The notes under the pieces: model-generated | Databases searched by the model: none | Seen by the model: only the letters and a program-made list of their open reading frames with translations | What the model was told of the DNA's origin: nothing | Shown here: positions 33,745 to 43,838 of the stretch, one piece after another | Layout: each line of letters starts with the position of its first letter | How positions within the stretch are numbered: position 1 is the stretch's first letter | Position numbers and translations under genes: made by a program | DNA from: Actinopolyspora halophila DSM 43834 | GTDB lineage: Bacteria > Actinomycetota > Actinomycetes > Mycobacteriales > Pseudonocardiaceae | Length of the DNA: 64,000 bases | Direction of reading: 5' to 3' | Assembly: GCF_000371785.1 (NCBI RefSeq) | Contig: NZ_AQUI01000002.1 | Span: 3,637,276 to 3,701,275 of the forward strand

Positions 33745-36700
33745 CCGCAACGCATGGCGTCGTCAGCTCGACCGGACTCTGCAGCAGGCCGCCAAACAGG
33801 ATGGCCTCGACGGGGCGGCGATCACCCGCATGCAGCGTGTGGAGCTGGGACTGTTCGCGCTGAAAACCGTCGCTCCCCGGGAGGCTGCCGCCGACGGGTG
33901 GGCGTTGTTGTTCGGTTACGACTTCCGTCTCCCGCATAGTAGGAACGAGCCGTTTCCGAAGTCGCTGCCGTGGCTGTTGCACGACTTGAAAAACGAACAT
34001 GATTGGCTCCAAGCCCTGAGGGCCTATCAACATCTTCCTGAGCGGCTTCGCCTGTTCCACATCGACGATGTCCAACATCCGGCGGTGCGGCGCACAGCGT
34101 TGTCTGTCGCTCCAGACCGGGAGGCTGTCTATGCTCAGGCGCTGGCGGCGTTGCCCGAGCACACGCCTCACGAGATTTCCCAGGCCGAGCCGAACGCGCG
34201 TTACCGGCTCCGGCGGGGCGACCGCACGGTTACGTTTCCCCGGGAACTCGTTTCAACCTCGACGCGGAGGCATCAGCGTCAGCGGACGCGTCGCCGTCTG
34301 CGGTTGCGATGGTCGGCGTTGGAGACAACCGCCACGGCCATGGACAGCATCGATGCCGAGCACGGCCTACAGCACAACTGGCGTGGGCGCATCGACGATC
34401 TCCGGTTGTTCGTGTGCCGGTCCGGCGCGCTGAAACCGGCACGCAGCGTGGCGCTGGAGGATGTGGTCCATATGGTCGGCATGCCCGCGGTGGGCAAAAC
34501 GACCTTGCTCACCGTGGCCGCAGTGTGGGCCGCCCGACGGGGGCATCAGCTCACTCTGGTGCTGGGGGATGTCGTGTCCGTGTTGACCATGGTGCGGGAT
34601 CTGCGTCGCTATCGCGCGAGGGCCGCCCCGATTCTGGGGGCGTCCAATCGAGGGCGTCACCTGCAACAGCTCCATCGTCACCAGGATGGTTCCCCGTCCG
34701 GTCTCGCGTTGCTCGATGATGACCGAGCGCGGTGGGTCTCGACGGCATGTGCGGTGCACGGTCTGCTCGATCCGAGCCAACCGTGGAGCTTGGCCGATGT
34801 GTCCTGCAGCACGATGTACCGCTGGACCGACGAAGACACCGAGCAGACCCCACCCCGGTGTTGTTGTCCTTTGCTTGATGTGTGTGGCTGGCACTACGCT
34901 TCACGAGAACTGGTCGAGGCGCCGATCTGGGTCACCACCGCGCCCAGCTTGCTGCACTGCCGCGTCCCACCGCAACTGTCTGACACGACGATGCGGTATC
35001 TGGAGCTGGCCTGGTCCCGTAGCGATGCGTTCCTCATTGACGAAGCCGATCGGGTACAGGTGCAGTGGGACCAGGCGTTTAGCCCTTCGCAAGTTCTGTC
35101 CGGACCCGGTGAGCAAGCCTGGTTGGACGGGATACGTCCGGTGTTTCACGAACACATGCGTCGCACCCAACGGCGGCATCTGACCAACAGCTCGGTGCGG
35201 AACTGGTTGGCCGAGCTCAATGCGGCCACGAGCCTCGTGGACAGTCTTTGGGCGCTGATGAGCACCCACTCGTACGTCCGCACCTGGCTGTCCGGCGGGT
35301 ATTTCAACGAATGGCTGCTCGGGCTCGATCTGGCCCATCATCTCGCTTCCCACGCCGCAGGTTCTGCGGTCTCCTCGTCTGATACCGGCGACAACTCCCC
35401 CTTCGAGGTGTGGCGCAAACAGTGGCAGGGCATTTTCGCCACGTGGATTCACCAGCCTCTCGGCGAACATGCCGACGACGTGCGGGTTGCCATGCTGCAG
35501 CAGATCGCCGCCCGCGGCTACGACTCGCTCGACGCGGTAACACGACAGCTGCGGGAGTGGCTGCGTTCTCTCCCCGAGATGGCAAGCAGCGAGGAGTCCG
35601 AGCTCGACCGTCTGGCTGTGCGCCTACACGTCACCATCGTCACCGCGTTGTTGGCCGACAAACTCAATGTGCTCATTCACGGGTGTTGGGAAGTCGCAGC
35701 CGAGACCGACCTGGAAACCCTGTCGTCCTCGGATCTGGTGCACCGTCCTCCAGCCGAGTATCTGCCGGTGGTGCCGGACTCGCCGATGGGCAATCTCCTC
35801 GGATTCCAGTATCACGAGCATCAGGAAAGCCCCTCCGACCAGCTCGGCACGCTCTCGTTCTTCCGCTGTTCCGGGATCGGACGATGGCTGCTGCTGAACT
35901 TGCCGGGACTGTACGGGCCTTCCGACGACGGGCCAGCGGCGTTGTTCCTATCGGCCACCAGCTGGTGCGGCAACTCACCCCGCTACGACGTGCAAGTCCC
36001 CGTCTCGGCCGTGGTGACATCTGCACTCTCCGAGCAGGTGCCGGTCGACACGCGCATCACCATGCGGTATCGGCCCACAACCACCATCGATTCTCAGGGG
36101 CGTTCCAGCGATGTCCGTGTCTCCGGTAAACACGGCGAAGAGCGCCAGGACGCGCTGCGCCAGATCCTGCAGGATCTGAGCCGCTCCCACCGTGGACTGC
36201 ACGGCCCGCAACCATCCACGCTAGAACAGGTACGTGATGATCTGCACCCGCAGCGTCAGCGCTTGTTGCTGCTGGTGGGCAGTTATCAAGAAGCCGATGA
36301 CGCACTGCGGGAACTGCTCAAGATCCGTCCCGACTGGGAGGGCCAGATTCTGCAGATGGTGCCCGATGATGACACCGGCACCCACACCTGGAGTCCGTAC
36401 ACTCTTGCCCGCAGCGCCGTGCACACCTTGGCCCGCCACGACACCGTCTGGCTGCTCATCGCACCACAGCTGGCGATCGAACGCGGCCACAACATCCTCA
36501 ACGAGGACTACGTCGCCGCGCTCGGCGCCGCGTTCTACCTGGTCCGCCCCCATCTGCATCCCGATGATCTGAGCTATCACGTGCAGCGGATGTATCGCTG
36601 GGCGGTCAACGAAACCGACGCGGGACTTTCCTGTGTGAGTGCAGACACCGAGTCACTCGGCGATCGCGCCCGCGCTTTCGCCCGCATCGGTCACCGATAT

Positions 36701-37018
36701 TGGAAAGACAACCTGGAACAGTCGTTGCGGTACGCGAACACCGAGCACGACTCCGCCGACCGCCGCGCGATGGATTGGACCAACATCGCGCCGTTGAACC
36801 AGGTGGTGGGCCGCATGTTGCGCGGCGGATCCGACGCCCAGGTGTATTTCTGCGACGGGGCGTTCGACCCCCGCAGCCGGGACAGCCCCCTGATGGGCAT
36901 GTACCGCGCACTGGATGAAGAACTGCACGGCCCGAACGCCGAACTGGCCGCCAAGCTGTATCAACCCTTGCACTACGCCCTGCATCGTCTGCTGGAGAAC
37001 TACCGTGGCGAGCTCTAA
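33734..37018 (+). CDS. DinG-type helicase of the pPIWI-RE island
   Basis: 1094 aa superfamily 2 helicase. Walker A HMVGMPAVGKTTLLTVA (~250), a Cys cluster PPRCCCPLLDVCGWH between motifs I and II as in Fe-S XPD/DinG helicases, motif II FLIDEADRVQ (~434), motif VI NQVVGRMLRGG (~1021). It probably unwinds or remodels nucleic acid for the neighbouring PIWI-RE protein. ATG 33734 has GAGAGGAAGGAG upstream and overlaps the REase gene. Its stop overlaps the PIWI-RE GTG. Confidence 0.85.
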   Translation: MARDRNAWRRQLDRTLQQAAKQDGLDGAAITRMQRVELGLFALKTVAPREAAADGWALLFGYDFRLPHSRNEPFPKSLPWLLHDLKNEHDWLQALRAYQHLPERLRLFHIDDVQHPAVRRTALSVAPDREAVYAQALAALPEHTPHEISQAEPNARYRLRRGDRTVTFPRELVSTSTRRHQRQRTRRRLRLRWSALETTATAMDSIDAEHGLQHNWRGRIDDLRLFVCRSGALKPARSVALEDVVHMVGMPAVGKTTLLTVAAVWAARRGHQLTLVLGDVVSVLTMVRDLRRYRARAAPILGASNRGRHLQQLHRHQDGSPSGLALLDDDRARWVSTACAVHGLLDPSQPWSLADVSCSTMYRWTDEDTEQTPPRCCCPLLDVCGWHYASRELVEAPIWVTTAPSLLHCRVPPQLSDTTMRYLELAWSRSDAFLIDEADRVQVQWDQAFSPSQVLSGPGEQAWLDGIRPVFHEHMRRTQRRHLTNSSVRNWLAELNAATSLVDSLWALMSTHSYVRTWLSGGYFNEWLLGLDLAHHLASHAAGSAVSSSDTGDNSPFEVWRKQWQGIFATWIHQPLGEHADDVRVAMLQQIAARGYDSLDAVTRQLREWLRSLPEMASSEESELDRLAVRLHVTIVTALLADKLNVLIHGCWEVAAETDLETLSSSDLVHRPPAEYLPVVPDSPMGNLLGFQYHEHQESPSDQLGTLSFFRCSGIGRWLLLNLPGLYGPSDDGPAALFLSATSWCGNSPRYDVQVPVSAVVTSALSEQVPVDTRITMRYRPTTTIDSQGRSSDVRVSGKHGEERQDALRQILQDLSRSHRGLHGPQPSTLEQVRDDLHPQRQRLLLLVGSYQEADDALRELLKIRPDWEGQILQMVPDDDTGTHTWSPYTLARSAVHTLARHDTVWLLIAPQLAIERGHNILNEDYVAALGAAFYLVRPHLHPDDLSYHVQRMYRWAVNETDAGLSCVSADTESLGDRARAFARIGHRYWKDNLEQSLRYANTEHDSADRRAMDWTNIAPLNQVVGRMLRGGSDAQVYFCDGAFDPRSRDSPLMGMYRALDEELHGPNAELAAKLYQPLHYALHRLLENYRGEL

Positions 37019-39737
37019 CAGTCTGTATCCTTTGGTGCTGCACGTCGACGACCTGGACGGACACCCCCTGACCCGCTACCGGGCCTGCACTTTTCCTCAC
37101 TCATGGGCCGAGACGCTACGCCGCACCGTGTTCCGCCCCGACGACGATATTTCCGACCATCCCCGCGGCATCCCTCTGTGGGCGGTCAACAACGCCATCC
37201 ACGCCCTACTGCCGCAGCTGCTGACTCACGACGCCAGCGGAGCCCGCGATGCCGTATGGCTGGCCTGGTCCGAACCGGCCGGCACACACGATCCCGACAA
37301 AGCGTTGCTCGTCGAGTTCGTCCGTGGCGGTCTGATCGCCGCCGCTCACCACCGCAACACCAAAGCCCGCAGCCAGGGCCGAAAACCGGTAGTCGATCTG
37401 GAGACCTTGGCAGCGGTCGTCGCCTCGTTTGAGTCCACCGACCTTGTCTACACCGACATCGCACTCCACACACGCCCCGGCAGATCCCCGCATGAAGCGG
37501 ATTTCACTCTGCTGCCACATTTCCTAGGCGCGTATCTACTCTCCACCGGCTGGCACGTCGAGCACTACCGTACCGATGCCAAAGACACGGTTATCCCGGA
37601 AGGAACCTCCCGGTGGCGGCGCACCGCCCACCGCGAAGGCTGTGAGATGATCTCTTTCCCGCTCAACGTAGAGACCGACGGCAACAACAGGTGGCACCCG
37701 TGGTCCTACTTCCTGCAGTTGAGCACACAGACCCACACTTGGGATCATCACCCCCGCATCCACATTCATCTCGGAACACGTCGCTGGACACGCCGCAAAG
37801 TCTTCGACCCGTCCCGCTCCATCGGCGTGCACCTCTTTCCTCAGTCGCCCTGGAACAGCGACACGGAACCCGTGATCGGGGTGACCAGCATGCGCTGGCA
37901 ACCAGGACCGGGCGGCCGGAACGGGCGTCTCGTGTGGAACGACGACCTCGCCGCCGTACTCGACCGCCTCACCCCCAGCACCACTCTGCCCGACCCCGCT
38001 GCCCTCGCCCGCTACCCGCTGTCCTACCTCGGTGACCGCAACGCGGCCGGCGAATGCGACCACCCCACCGCCGGCATCCCGTTTCGCTACGGACTCGGCG
38101 AGAACAACACACACTCGGTCGGCACCGGGGTGTCCGCACAGGATCGTCATCGCATCTTCACGCAACTCCACCGAGCGTTGTCCGAATTCACCCGCCCTGC
38201 CGCGCCATACACTCAGATAGCTATCCCCACTCAACCCCGCCTTTCCGCAAAACAGACCAGTCAGGTGGATTCGCAGCAGCTCGCGGCCGCGATCGACACC
38301 GACTCCATGGAGGTCACCCTCTGGCACGACGACGGGCCCATGCGCAGCGAAATACTCCACGCTCTCGGAACGACACTCGATATTTCCATCCCACCCGAGA
38401 CGATGCACCCCCAGACCCCGAACCACAGTACCGATCTCACGTTCCCCGGCGAACACCTCACCATCACCCTGCGCCTCCGCCCCGTAGGACGCATCGCGGC
38501 CGCGCTGACCATCAATCAGGACCTCAAATACCGCGCAGACCGCATCGCGGCCGCCGCCCGCGAACGACGTCCCGAACTAGAACGGGCAATGGCCGCCTCA
38601 GCCCACCCCGACACCGCCCGCTATGCCCTCATCATCATGGGCAGCGCAACAACCTTCCCCAGTGAGGAACACGACCCCAAACCCCTAGTCAAAGCTGTGG
38701 CCGCACGGCAGGGCATCCTGACCCAAAACATCACCCCGGCCAAACCACTCGGAAGAAAAGACGGGCAGGAAACCCCAACACAACGCACCGAACGCGCCCA
38801 CAAAGCCGTCGCCGATCTGTTCCTCCGCCAAAACGGCCTAGCACGCCCTCCCACACGCCTTGGCACCACCCACTCGCCGCTGAACAACATCACCCATGTC
38901 GGACTGTGGATCGTACGCCGCAACGGCGACAGCCGCGCCGTTCTCCCCCTCGCTGTAGGATGGCTCCCCACCGAACCTTTCGTACGTATTCGACTGCCAC
39001 AGCACAACGAGTGGCTCCCCTCCCGACAAGCCCTCCTCGCTCTCGCCGGATGGGACACCAGCCGCATCTTCACCGATGAGCAGGTCCAACGATTCTTCGC
39101 CGACGTCGTCACCGAGATCAGCGATGGCAGCGACACAGCCCTGTTCACCCTGGCCCAAAATCTCCGCCCCAACTGCCCCGGTATCAACAACCAACATCTC
39201 ACCCCCGATGTCCTCGCCTTCGCTCCGAACGCTCCCCTTGAACCGAGCTCACACAAAGGAGTACGCCACCTCCGGCTCCGCACCAACCAGCGCAGCGAAA
39301 CCCCCCAGGTCTACGCCTATCCAGCCCACGAGATCATCGAAAAACCCGGACATGCCCAGGGACTTTGGTCCGACCCGGACGAACCGCGACGGTTCTACAG
39401 CACCCCCCAAAAACCACGCAGCGCTGGCAAAGACTCCCCCCGCGGATCGCGCGTGGAACACCGCTGGGGCCGCCTCAGCAAAAGCACCAACAGCTGGGAC
39501 TGGCGCCGTGATACTCGAGAAAAGTTCTGGAATCCACGAGTTCTGGAAATCCTCGTCGCCAGCCATGAATCCGACGACATACCCGAAGCATGGGCAGCAC
39601 TAGCACACCAGCTGCGCACCACCGCTCTGCACTTCACCGACCCTCTCGCGCTACCGCTCGTATTGCACCTGGCCCACCATGTCGGCGAATACCTCCTCCC
39701 TCATCACACCGAACCCATCGAAAACACCGACCACTAA
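37005..39737 (+). CDS. pPIWI-RE protein (Argonaute/PIWI-related)
   Basis: 910 aa. GTG 37005 overlaps the helicase stop by 14 bp. The N-terminal ~400 residues are unassigned alpha/beta sequence. The C-terminal half matches the PIWI-RE family: YALIIMGSATTFP, FLRQNGLARPP, VGLWIVRRNGDSRAVLP, HLRLRTNQRSETPQVYAYP (~752), and FWNPRVLEILVASH (~842) with the conserved Arg and Glu that name the family. Gene order REase-helicase-PIWI-RE is the published three-gene arrangement for a predicted RNA-guided anti-plasmid/phage defence. Confidence 0.85.
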   Translation: MASSNSLYPLVLHVDDLDGHPLTRYRACTFPHSWAETLRRTVFRPDDDISDHPRGIPLWAVNNAIHALLPQLLTHDASGARDAVWLAWSEPAGTHDPDKALLVEFVRGGLIAAAHHRNTKARSQGRKPVVDLETLAAVVASFESTDLVYTDIALHTRPGRSPHEADFTLLPHFLGAYLLSTGWHVEHYRTDAKDTVIPEGTSRWRRTAHREGCEMISFPLNVETDGNNRWHPWSYFLQLSTQTHTWDHHPRIHIHLGTRRWTRRKVFDPSRSIGVHLFPQSPWNSDTEPVIGVTSMRWQPGPGGRNGRLVWNDDLAAVLDRLTPSTTLPDPAALARYPLSYLGDRNAAGECDHPTAGIPFRYGLGENNTHSVGTGVSAQDRHRIFTQLHRALSEFTRPAAPYTQIAIPTQPRLSAKQTSQVDSQQLAAAIDTDSMEVTLWHDDGPMRSEILHALGTTLDISIPPETMHPQTPNHSTDLTFPGEHLTITLRLRPVGRIAAALTINQDLKYRADRIAAAARERRPELERAMAASAHPDTARYALIIMGSATTFPSEEHDPKPLVKAVAARQGILTQNITPAKPLGRKDGQETPTQRTERAHKAVADLFLRQNGLARPPTRLGTTHSPLNNITHVGLWIVRRNGDSRAVLPLAVGWLPTEPFVRIRLPQHNEWLPSRQALLALAGWDTSRIFTDEQVQRFFADVVTEISDGSDTALFTLAQNLRPNCPGINNQHLTPDVLAFAPNAPLEPSSHKGVRHLRLRTNQRSETPQVYAYPAHEIIEKPGHAQGLWSDPDEPRRFYSTPQKPRSAGKDSPRGSRVEHRWGRLSKSTNSWDWRRDTREKFWNPRVLEILVASHESDDIPEAWAALAHQLRTTALHFTDPLALPLVLHLAHHVGEYLLPHHTEPIENTDH

Positions 39738-39760
39738 CAACCGAGCATCGACACCCAACC

Positions 39761-40918
39761 TACTGATCTTTTCAGTAGTTGGTTGGTGTGATGGGTGGTC
39801 TGTGATCATCGTGGTATATCGTCGGATGGAGAACGTGGTGGTGCTGTCGGCGGGGATGTTGCTCCGTTGACGCGGCCGCAGACAGCTGAGGCGCGTCGGT
39901 TGCGGGCGGGTGAGTTGGTGGAGCGGGGTCATTCCCAGGTCGAGGTGACGCGGATGGTGGGAGCCTGCGCTGAGAGCGTGCGGCGGTGGAAACGCCGGAT
40001 GGAGCAGGGTGGGCAGGCCGCGTTGCGGCGACGCCCGGCCAGTGGGCGGCCGAGCACACTCACCGATACCCACGTGGAGTGGGTGCGTCAGGCATTGGAA
40101 GCCGGTGCCCAGGCACACGGGTTCGACACCGATCTGTGGACGCCTGGACCGGCTAGCCCGGGGGTGCGGCACACCACAGGAGTGGAGCTGTCGCACCCCT
40201 CGGTGTGGCGGTTGCAGACGAGGCTACTGGACTGGAGCCTCCCTTCGGCCCGAGCGTCGCGCCCGCGAACGCGATGAGCAGGCCATCACGCGGTGGGGCG
40301 AGAAGGAGTGGCACCGCATCACAAAGGCGCCGTGACAAACCGGGCATGAATCGCTTTTTTCGATGAATCGGGTATCTCGTTCAAGCCGGTAATCCGCCGT
40401 ACCTACGCTCCCCGAGGGCAGACACCTGTGTTGGCCCACCGGCTGAACTGGGAACATTCCTCCATGGCCGCTGCGCTGGGCTATCACGCCACCGACGCCG
40501 AACGCGGGCCCCGCTTGTGTTTCCACCTCACACCGGGCAGTGACAACACCACCACGCTGATCGACGTCCTCGAACAGCTCACACAGTCCTACGCATCCGA
40601 GCCGGTCGTGCTCATCTGGGACGGGCTGCCCGCCCACCGCAGCCGCGTCATGACCGAATGGCTGAACCAGCAGGACTGGCTCACCGTAGAACGCCTGCCC
40701 GCCTACGCACCCGAACTCAACCCCGTCGAACTGCTTTGGACCAACTTCAAAAACGGCGAACTGGCCCACTTCGCCAGCGACCGCCTCACCGAGATCGCCG
40801 ACACCACCGAATCCGGCATCAACCGCATCTGCCATGACGATCAGCTCCCCTGGTCCTTCCTCGCCCACACCGGACTCACCATCCACCAAACCCCACACGA
40901 CTAACGAAAAGATCAGTA
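39761..40918. mobile_element. Decayed IS630-family insertion sequence
   Basis: Ends TACTGATCTTTTC at 39761 and its reverse complement at 40918, then imperfect continuation (TAGT-x-G). The bounding TA fits IS630 target choice. Encodes a broken DDE transposase (39867-40904). It lies 23 bp after the pPIWI-RE stop. Confidence 0.8.
39867..40904 (+). pseudogene. IS630 transposase, frameshifted
   Basis: N-terminal HTH LTRPQTAEARRLRAGELVE and SVRRWKRRMEQGGQAAL in one frame (to ~40240), ERRARERDEQAITRWGEKEW in a second, then FFDESGISFKPVIRRTYAP with WDGLPAHRSRV and PELNPVELLW, the D-D-E triad, in a third reaching a stop at 40904. Two or more frameshifts make it inactive. Confidence 0.82.
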
Positions 40919-41368
40919 AGCGGGATTTCATAGATCCGCTCGTCGAGGACTCGACTCAGGCTGGCCACGGTCGGAAGTTTTTCCGGAACTGTGAATTGAC
41001 CGGGAATCATAGTTCGTGCCTGTGACACTCACCGCTGGTTGTCGCGTGTTCCCGACATCCTGTCTCGCAGGATGCCGACAGCGTCAGTCTCCGTTGAGTT
41101 CGGGGCTGCTGCGTTGAATGAGTGTGGGCGAAGGCAGGTCCTGCAGCCGGTCATGAAACTCGTACGAGGCCGGCAGCCAGCCGGTGTTCGGCGCACAGAT
41201 CCTGATCCAGCGCGGTCAGGGGTTGTCGAGTGGTCTCGCACAGGTGTTCCGGCGCGACAATATCGAGCACAGTGGTGGCCAGAACAATGGCGTCGGCAGG
41301 AGCGTGGTCAGCCGGCGGCCGCACGAGCAGAATGACGGTGGCCGCAGCTTACCCGAGCGAACCGGTGG

Positions 41369-41732
41369 TTTTTAGCGACAGCACGACCTCGAAGAGCTCA
41401 GCGGCGATGGCCTCGCCGAGGCGCAGTGCGGATTCGACCAGTTGCTGGTGGAATTCAGCCCGGTTGCAGCCGAAGCGTTCGGCTGATCAATAGCTTATCC
41501 ATGTGGTGCTGAGCGCGGGCGGCAGTCGCGGCTGTATCGCTGCGGCGGCACCTGATCCCCGCGTCAACGCAGCGGTGTAGTCCGGGGCGGGTTGAATATC
41601 TTCGTGGTCCCAGCGGTACAACCACGCGGTGGTCACACGCAGATAATGCCAGATCGTCGACGGAGTCGAGCTCGCCGATAACGGCCACGACCTGCGGGCG
41701 ATTCCATACTCGGACCTGACCACCGGTACCAA
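41369..41732 (-). pseudogene. Unidentified decayed reading frame
   Basis: The minus frame reads YLRVTTAWLYRWDHEDIQP ... TTWISY, stop, then AERFGCNRAEFHQQLVESAL and RLGEAIAAELFEVVL in the same frame. Both halves look protein-like; one nonsense codon separates them. No family recognised. The rest of 40919-41870 shows no convincing gene. Confidence 0.25.
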
Positions 41733-41872
41733 TCCTACATCCCATGGACGGTGGACACGTTCGGAGCGGCCACCTCGGTGAGTTTGTCGTGCGTTACTGA
41801 ATACCCCTTCCCCGTCCGAATTCCCCTAGAGGTTCCACGGGGAAACGGAAGAATCTTTTTCCTGAGGCCGGT

Positions 41873-42028
41873 GTGTTCTCGGCTGAGTTGATGCCTACGC
41901 GGGCCGGTCGTTCGCCTCAAGCCACGCGCGAGTTTTCGTTCGCTCGTTCCTCGCTGCCGAAAACGTCGCGCTCTGGCGGCTTGAGGCTTCCTCCCGCCCC
42001 GCGTCGAGTCGGCATCAGCCGAGAACAC
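41873..42028. repeat. 156-bp imperfect palindrome, nested inverted repeats
   Basis: Three nested arm pairs share one axis (~41950): GTGTTCTCGGCTGA...GATGCC (41873-41895) with 42011-42028; GCCTCAAGCC (41914-41923) with 41978-41987; GTTTTCG (41932-41938) with 41958-41964. It lies directly before the first gene of the small-gene array (42075). Candidate origin, transfer or recombination site, or a large transcript hairpin. Confidence 0.7.
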
Positions 42029-42074
42029 AGTCACCGACCACAGCAGGTCGGTTCTCCTGGAGAGGAGAGCATCG

Positions 42075-42338
42075 ATGGAGTCATCTTCACGTCCGCACGT
42101 GGTTCCCAACCACGCGGAATGGACCGGCCGGAAATGGGTCTCCTACGACGGGCTGGACGAGGACGGGTTTCCCGTTTTTCGGGAGTACTGCCCGTCCTGC
42201 GAGGAAGAAATGACGACCAGCGTCAACGGACGCTGCCGGGCCTGCCATGAAGCCCATCTCCTGCCCGTGCCTGAGGACGGGCTGGACGACACGGACGAGC
42301 TCTGGTCGGACATCTACCTCGGGCTCAGCGACGAGTAG
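42075..42338 (+). CDS. Small acidic zinc-ribbon protein
   Basis: 87 aa with two C-x-x-C pairs (YCPSCEEEM, GRCRACHEAH) that can form one zinc ribbon; very acidic C terminus (EDGLDDTDELWSD). Strong GGAGAGGAG precedes the ATG. First gene after the large palindrome; no family recognised. A GGGCGGCC/GGCCGCCC hairpin follows. Confidence 0.65.
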   Translation: MESSSRPHVVPNHAEWTGRKWVSYDGLDEDGFPVFREYCPSCEEEMTTSVNGRCRACHEAHLLPVPEDGLDDTDELWSDIYLGLSDE

Positions 42339-42344
42339 GACGAA

Positions 42345-42374
42345 GGGCGGCCACCAAACCAACCGAGGCCGCCC
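42345..42374 (+). terminator. Hairpin after the 42075 gene
   Basis: GGGCGGCC (42345-42352) pairs with GGCCGCCC (42367-42374), 14-nt loop, just after the stop. Confidence 0.45.
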
Positions 42375-42587
42375 GCGGCGACGGCTGACCTGCTGACGCC
42401 TCGTCGGGATGACCTCGACGCAGGGCCGGAGGTGCTCGGCGGGGCGGTGCGCACGCTGCCCCTGCGCCGGGCTGCACGAAGTGCCTCCCCGAATACCGGA
42501 GCAGCGTCGGGAGCGAAGCGTGCGGAGACCGACCAACTCCGCGCGCACCGGAAATGTCTGTTTTTCGAGTGAAAGGAATGGTGCACC

Positions 42588-43577
42588 ATGCTGGCTGACT
42601 CCCACGAGGGCCGCTTCGACACGTCAGCGGTGCCCGGACGACGCAATGCCTGGCAGCAGCTCGGCGAGACGGTCGACGACTGCGCCACCGCGCACCAAGC
42701 CCTGCGCAAGGCGGGGCTGACGGGCTGGAACATCCGCAAGCTGGAACAGTCGGCCACAGAGCTCGCCGCCGAGGGGGTCACACGGGTGAACAACCCGCAC
42801 AAAGTGATGCTGGTCCGCGATCACCCGCACACGGGCCGTCCCCAGTATCTGAGCACGGTCGGCCGGGACTACGGCATCCGTCAGAACGAGGAGCAGGCCC
42901 GGGTGCTGGACACGCTGGTCGCCGAGTCCGGGGCGGGATCACTGGCCCAGGCCGGCAGCCTCAACGGTGGCCGGTTGACGTTCGTGACCATGCGGCTGCC
43001 GAACACGATGCACGTGGCCGGGGTGGACCCGATGGAGTTCTACCTGACGGTGTTCAACTCCCACGACGGGTCCAGCGCGTTCCGCGTCATGATCGTGCCG
43101 TTCCGCGTCTCCTGCGCCAACCAGCTCAACGTGGCCCTGCACAGGAGCGTCTCGGAGGTCTCCATTCGGCACACCAGCAACGCCAAGATCAACATTGAGG
43201 ATGTTCGCACCAAGCTCGGGCTGATGTACGACTACGTCGACGCCTTCGAAACCGAGGCGCGACGCATGATCGACCACGAGATGACCACCGAGGAGTTCGG
43301 AGAGGTCGTCAACACGGTCTGGCCGGTCGACGACAACGCCTCGGAACGCACCCGCAACAATGCCCGGCGTCGGTGGAGCACCCTCTCGGGCCTGTTCGGT
43401 TCGGCCGAGACCCAACACGCCATCCGCGGAACCCGCTGGGCCGGCTGGCAGGCCATCACCGAATACCTGGATCACCACCAGCCCGCCAAAACCCCCGATG
43501 TGCGGGCGCAGCGAGTATTGACCAGTGCCGCGGTCGCCGACCGCAAACAACGCGCGTTCGAGCTGCTGACCAGCTGA
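42588..43577 (+). CDS. DUF932 / phage-plasmid-like protein
   Basis: 329 aa. Family hallmarks: G-R-R-N-A-W near the N terminus, a mid-region VSCANQLNVAL with the conserved Cys-x-Asn, and SIRHTSNAKINIEDVR. DUF932 (TIGR03299-like) proteins are typical of plasmids, phages and ICEs; biochemical role unknown. ATG follows AAAGGAA. Followed by a strong terminator. Supports mobile-replicon status of the right half of the window. Confidence 0.85.
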   Translation: MLADSHEGRFDTSAVPGRRNAWQQLGETVDDCATAHQALRKAGLTGWNIRKLEQSATELAAEGVTRVNNPHKVMLVRDHPHTGRPQYLSTVGRDYGIRQNEEQARVLDTLVAESGAGSLAQAGSLNGGRLTFVTMRLPNTMHVAGVDPMEFYLTVFNSHDGSSAFRVMIVPFRVSCANQLNVALHRSVSEVSIRHTSNAKINIEDVRTKLGLMYDYVDAFETEARRMIDHEMTTEEFGEVVNTVWPVDDNASERTRNNARRRWSTLSGLFGSAETQHAIRGTRWAGWQAITEYLDHHQPAKTPDVRAQRVLTSAAVADRKQRAFELLTS

Positions 43578-43586
43578 GCACGCGCA

Positions 43587-43614
43587 GGCCCCACCCGCGC
43601 GTGCGGGTGGGGCC
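43587..43614 (+). terminator. Perfect 12-bp-stem hairpin after the DUF932 gene
   Basis: GGCCCCACCCGC (43587-43598), GCGT loop, GCGGGTGGGGCC (43603-43614). Confidence 0.7.
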
Positions 43615-43838
43615 GCGTGGCCGGTGCGTCACCCCTGAACCAGGGCCCGCATCCCGCACGGGTGCGGCCGACCAAAGAACGCACCGGCCCGTTTTCCGAG
43701 CGAAAGAGAACCTCTTCCCCCAGCAGACTAGCGCAATACCCCGCCACAACGTGCTGGTGGATGCGCACCTCGTTCCTGTTCGTTCTCCGGGGCACGCCAT
43801 CACGCGTGTCCCGGCGTTTTCTTCCCGAGGAGTCCACA

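Noticed and set aside
41735-42109. Minus-strand frame of 124 codons over the large palindrome
   Set aside because: Basic low-complexity sequence produced by the inverted repeat; no ribosome site or family features.
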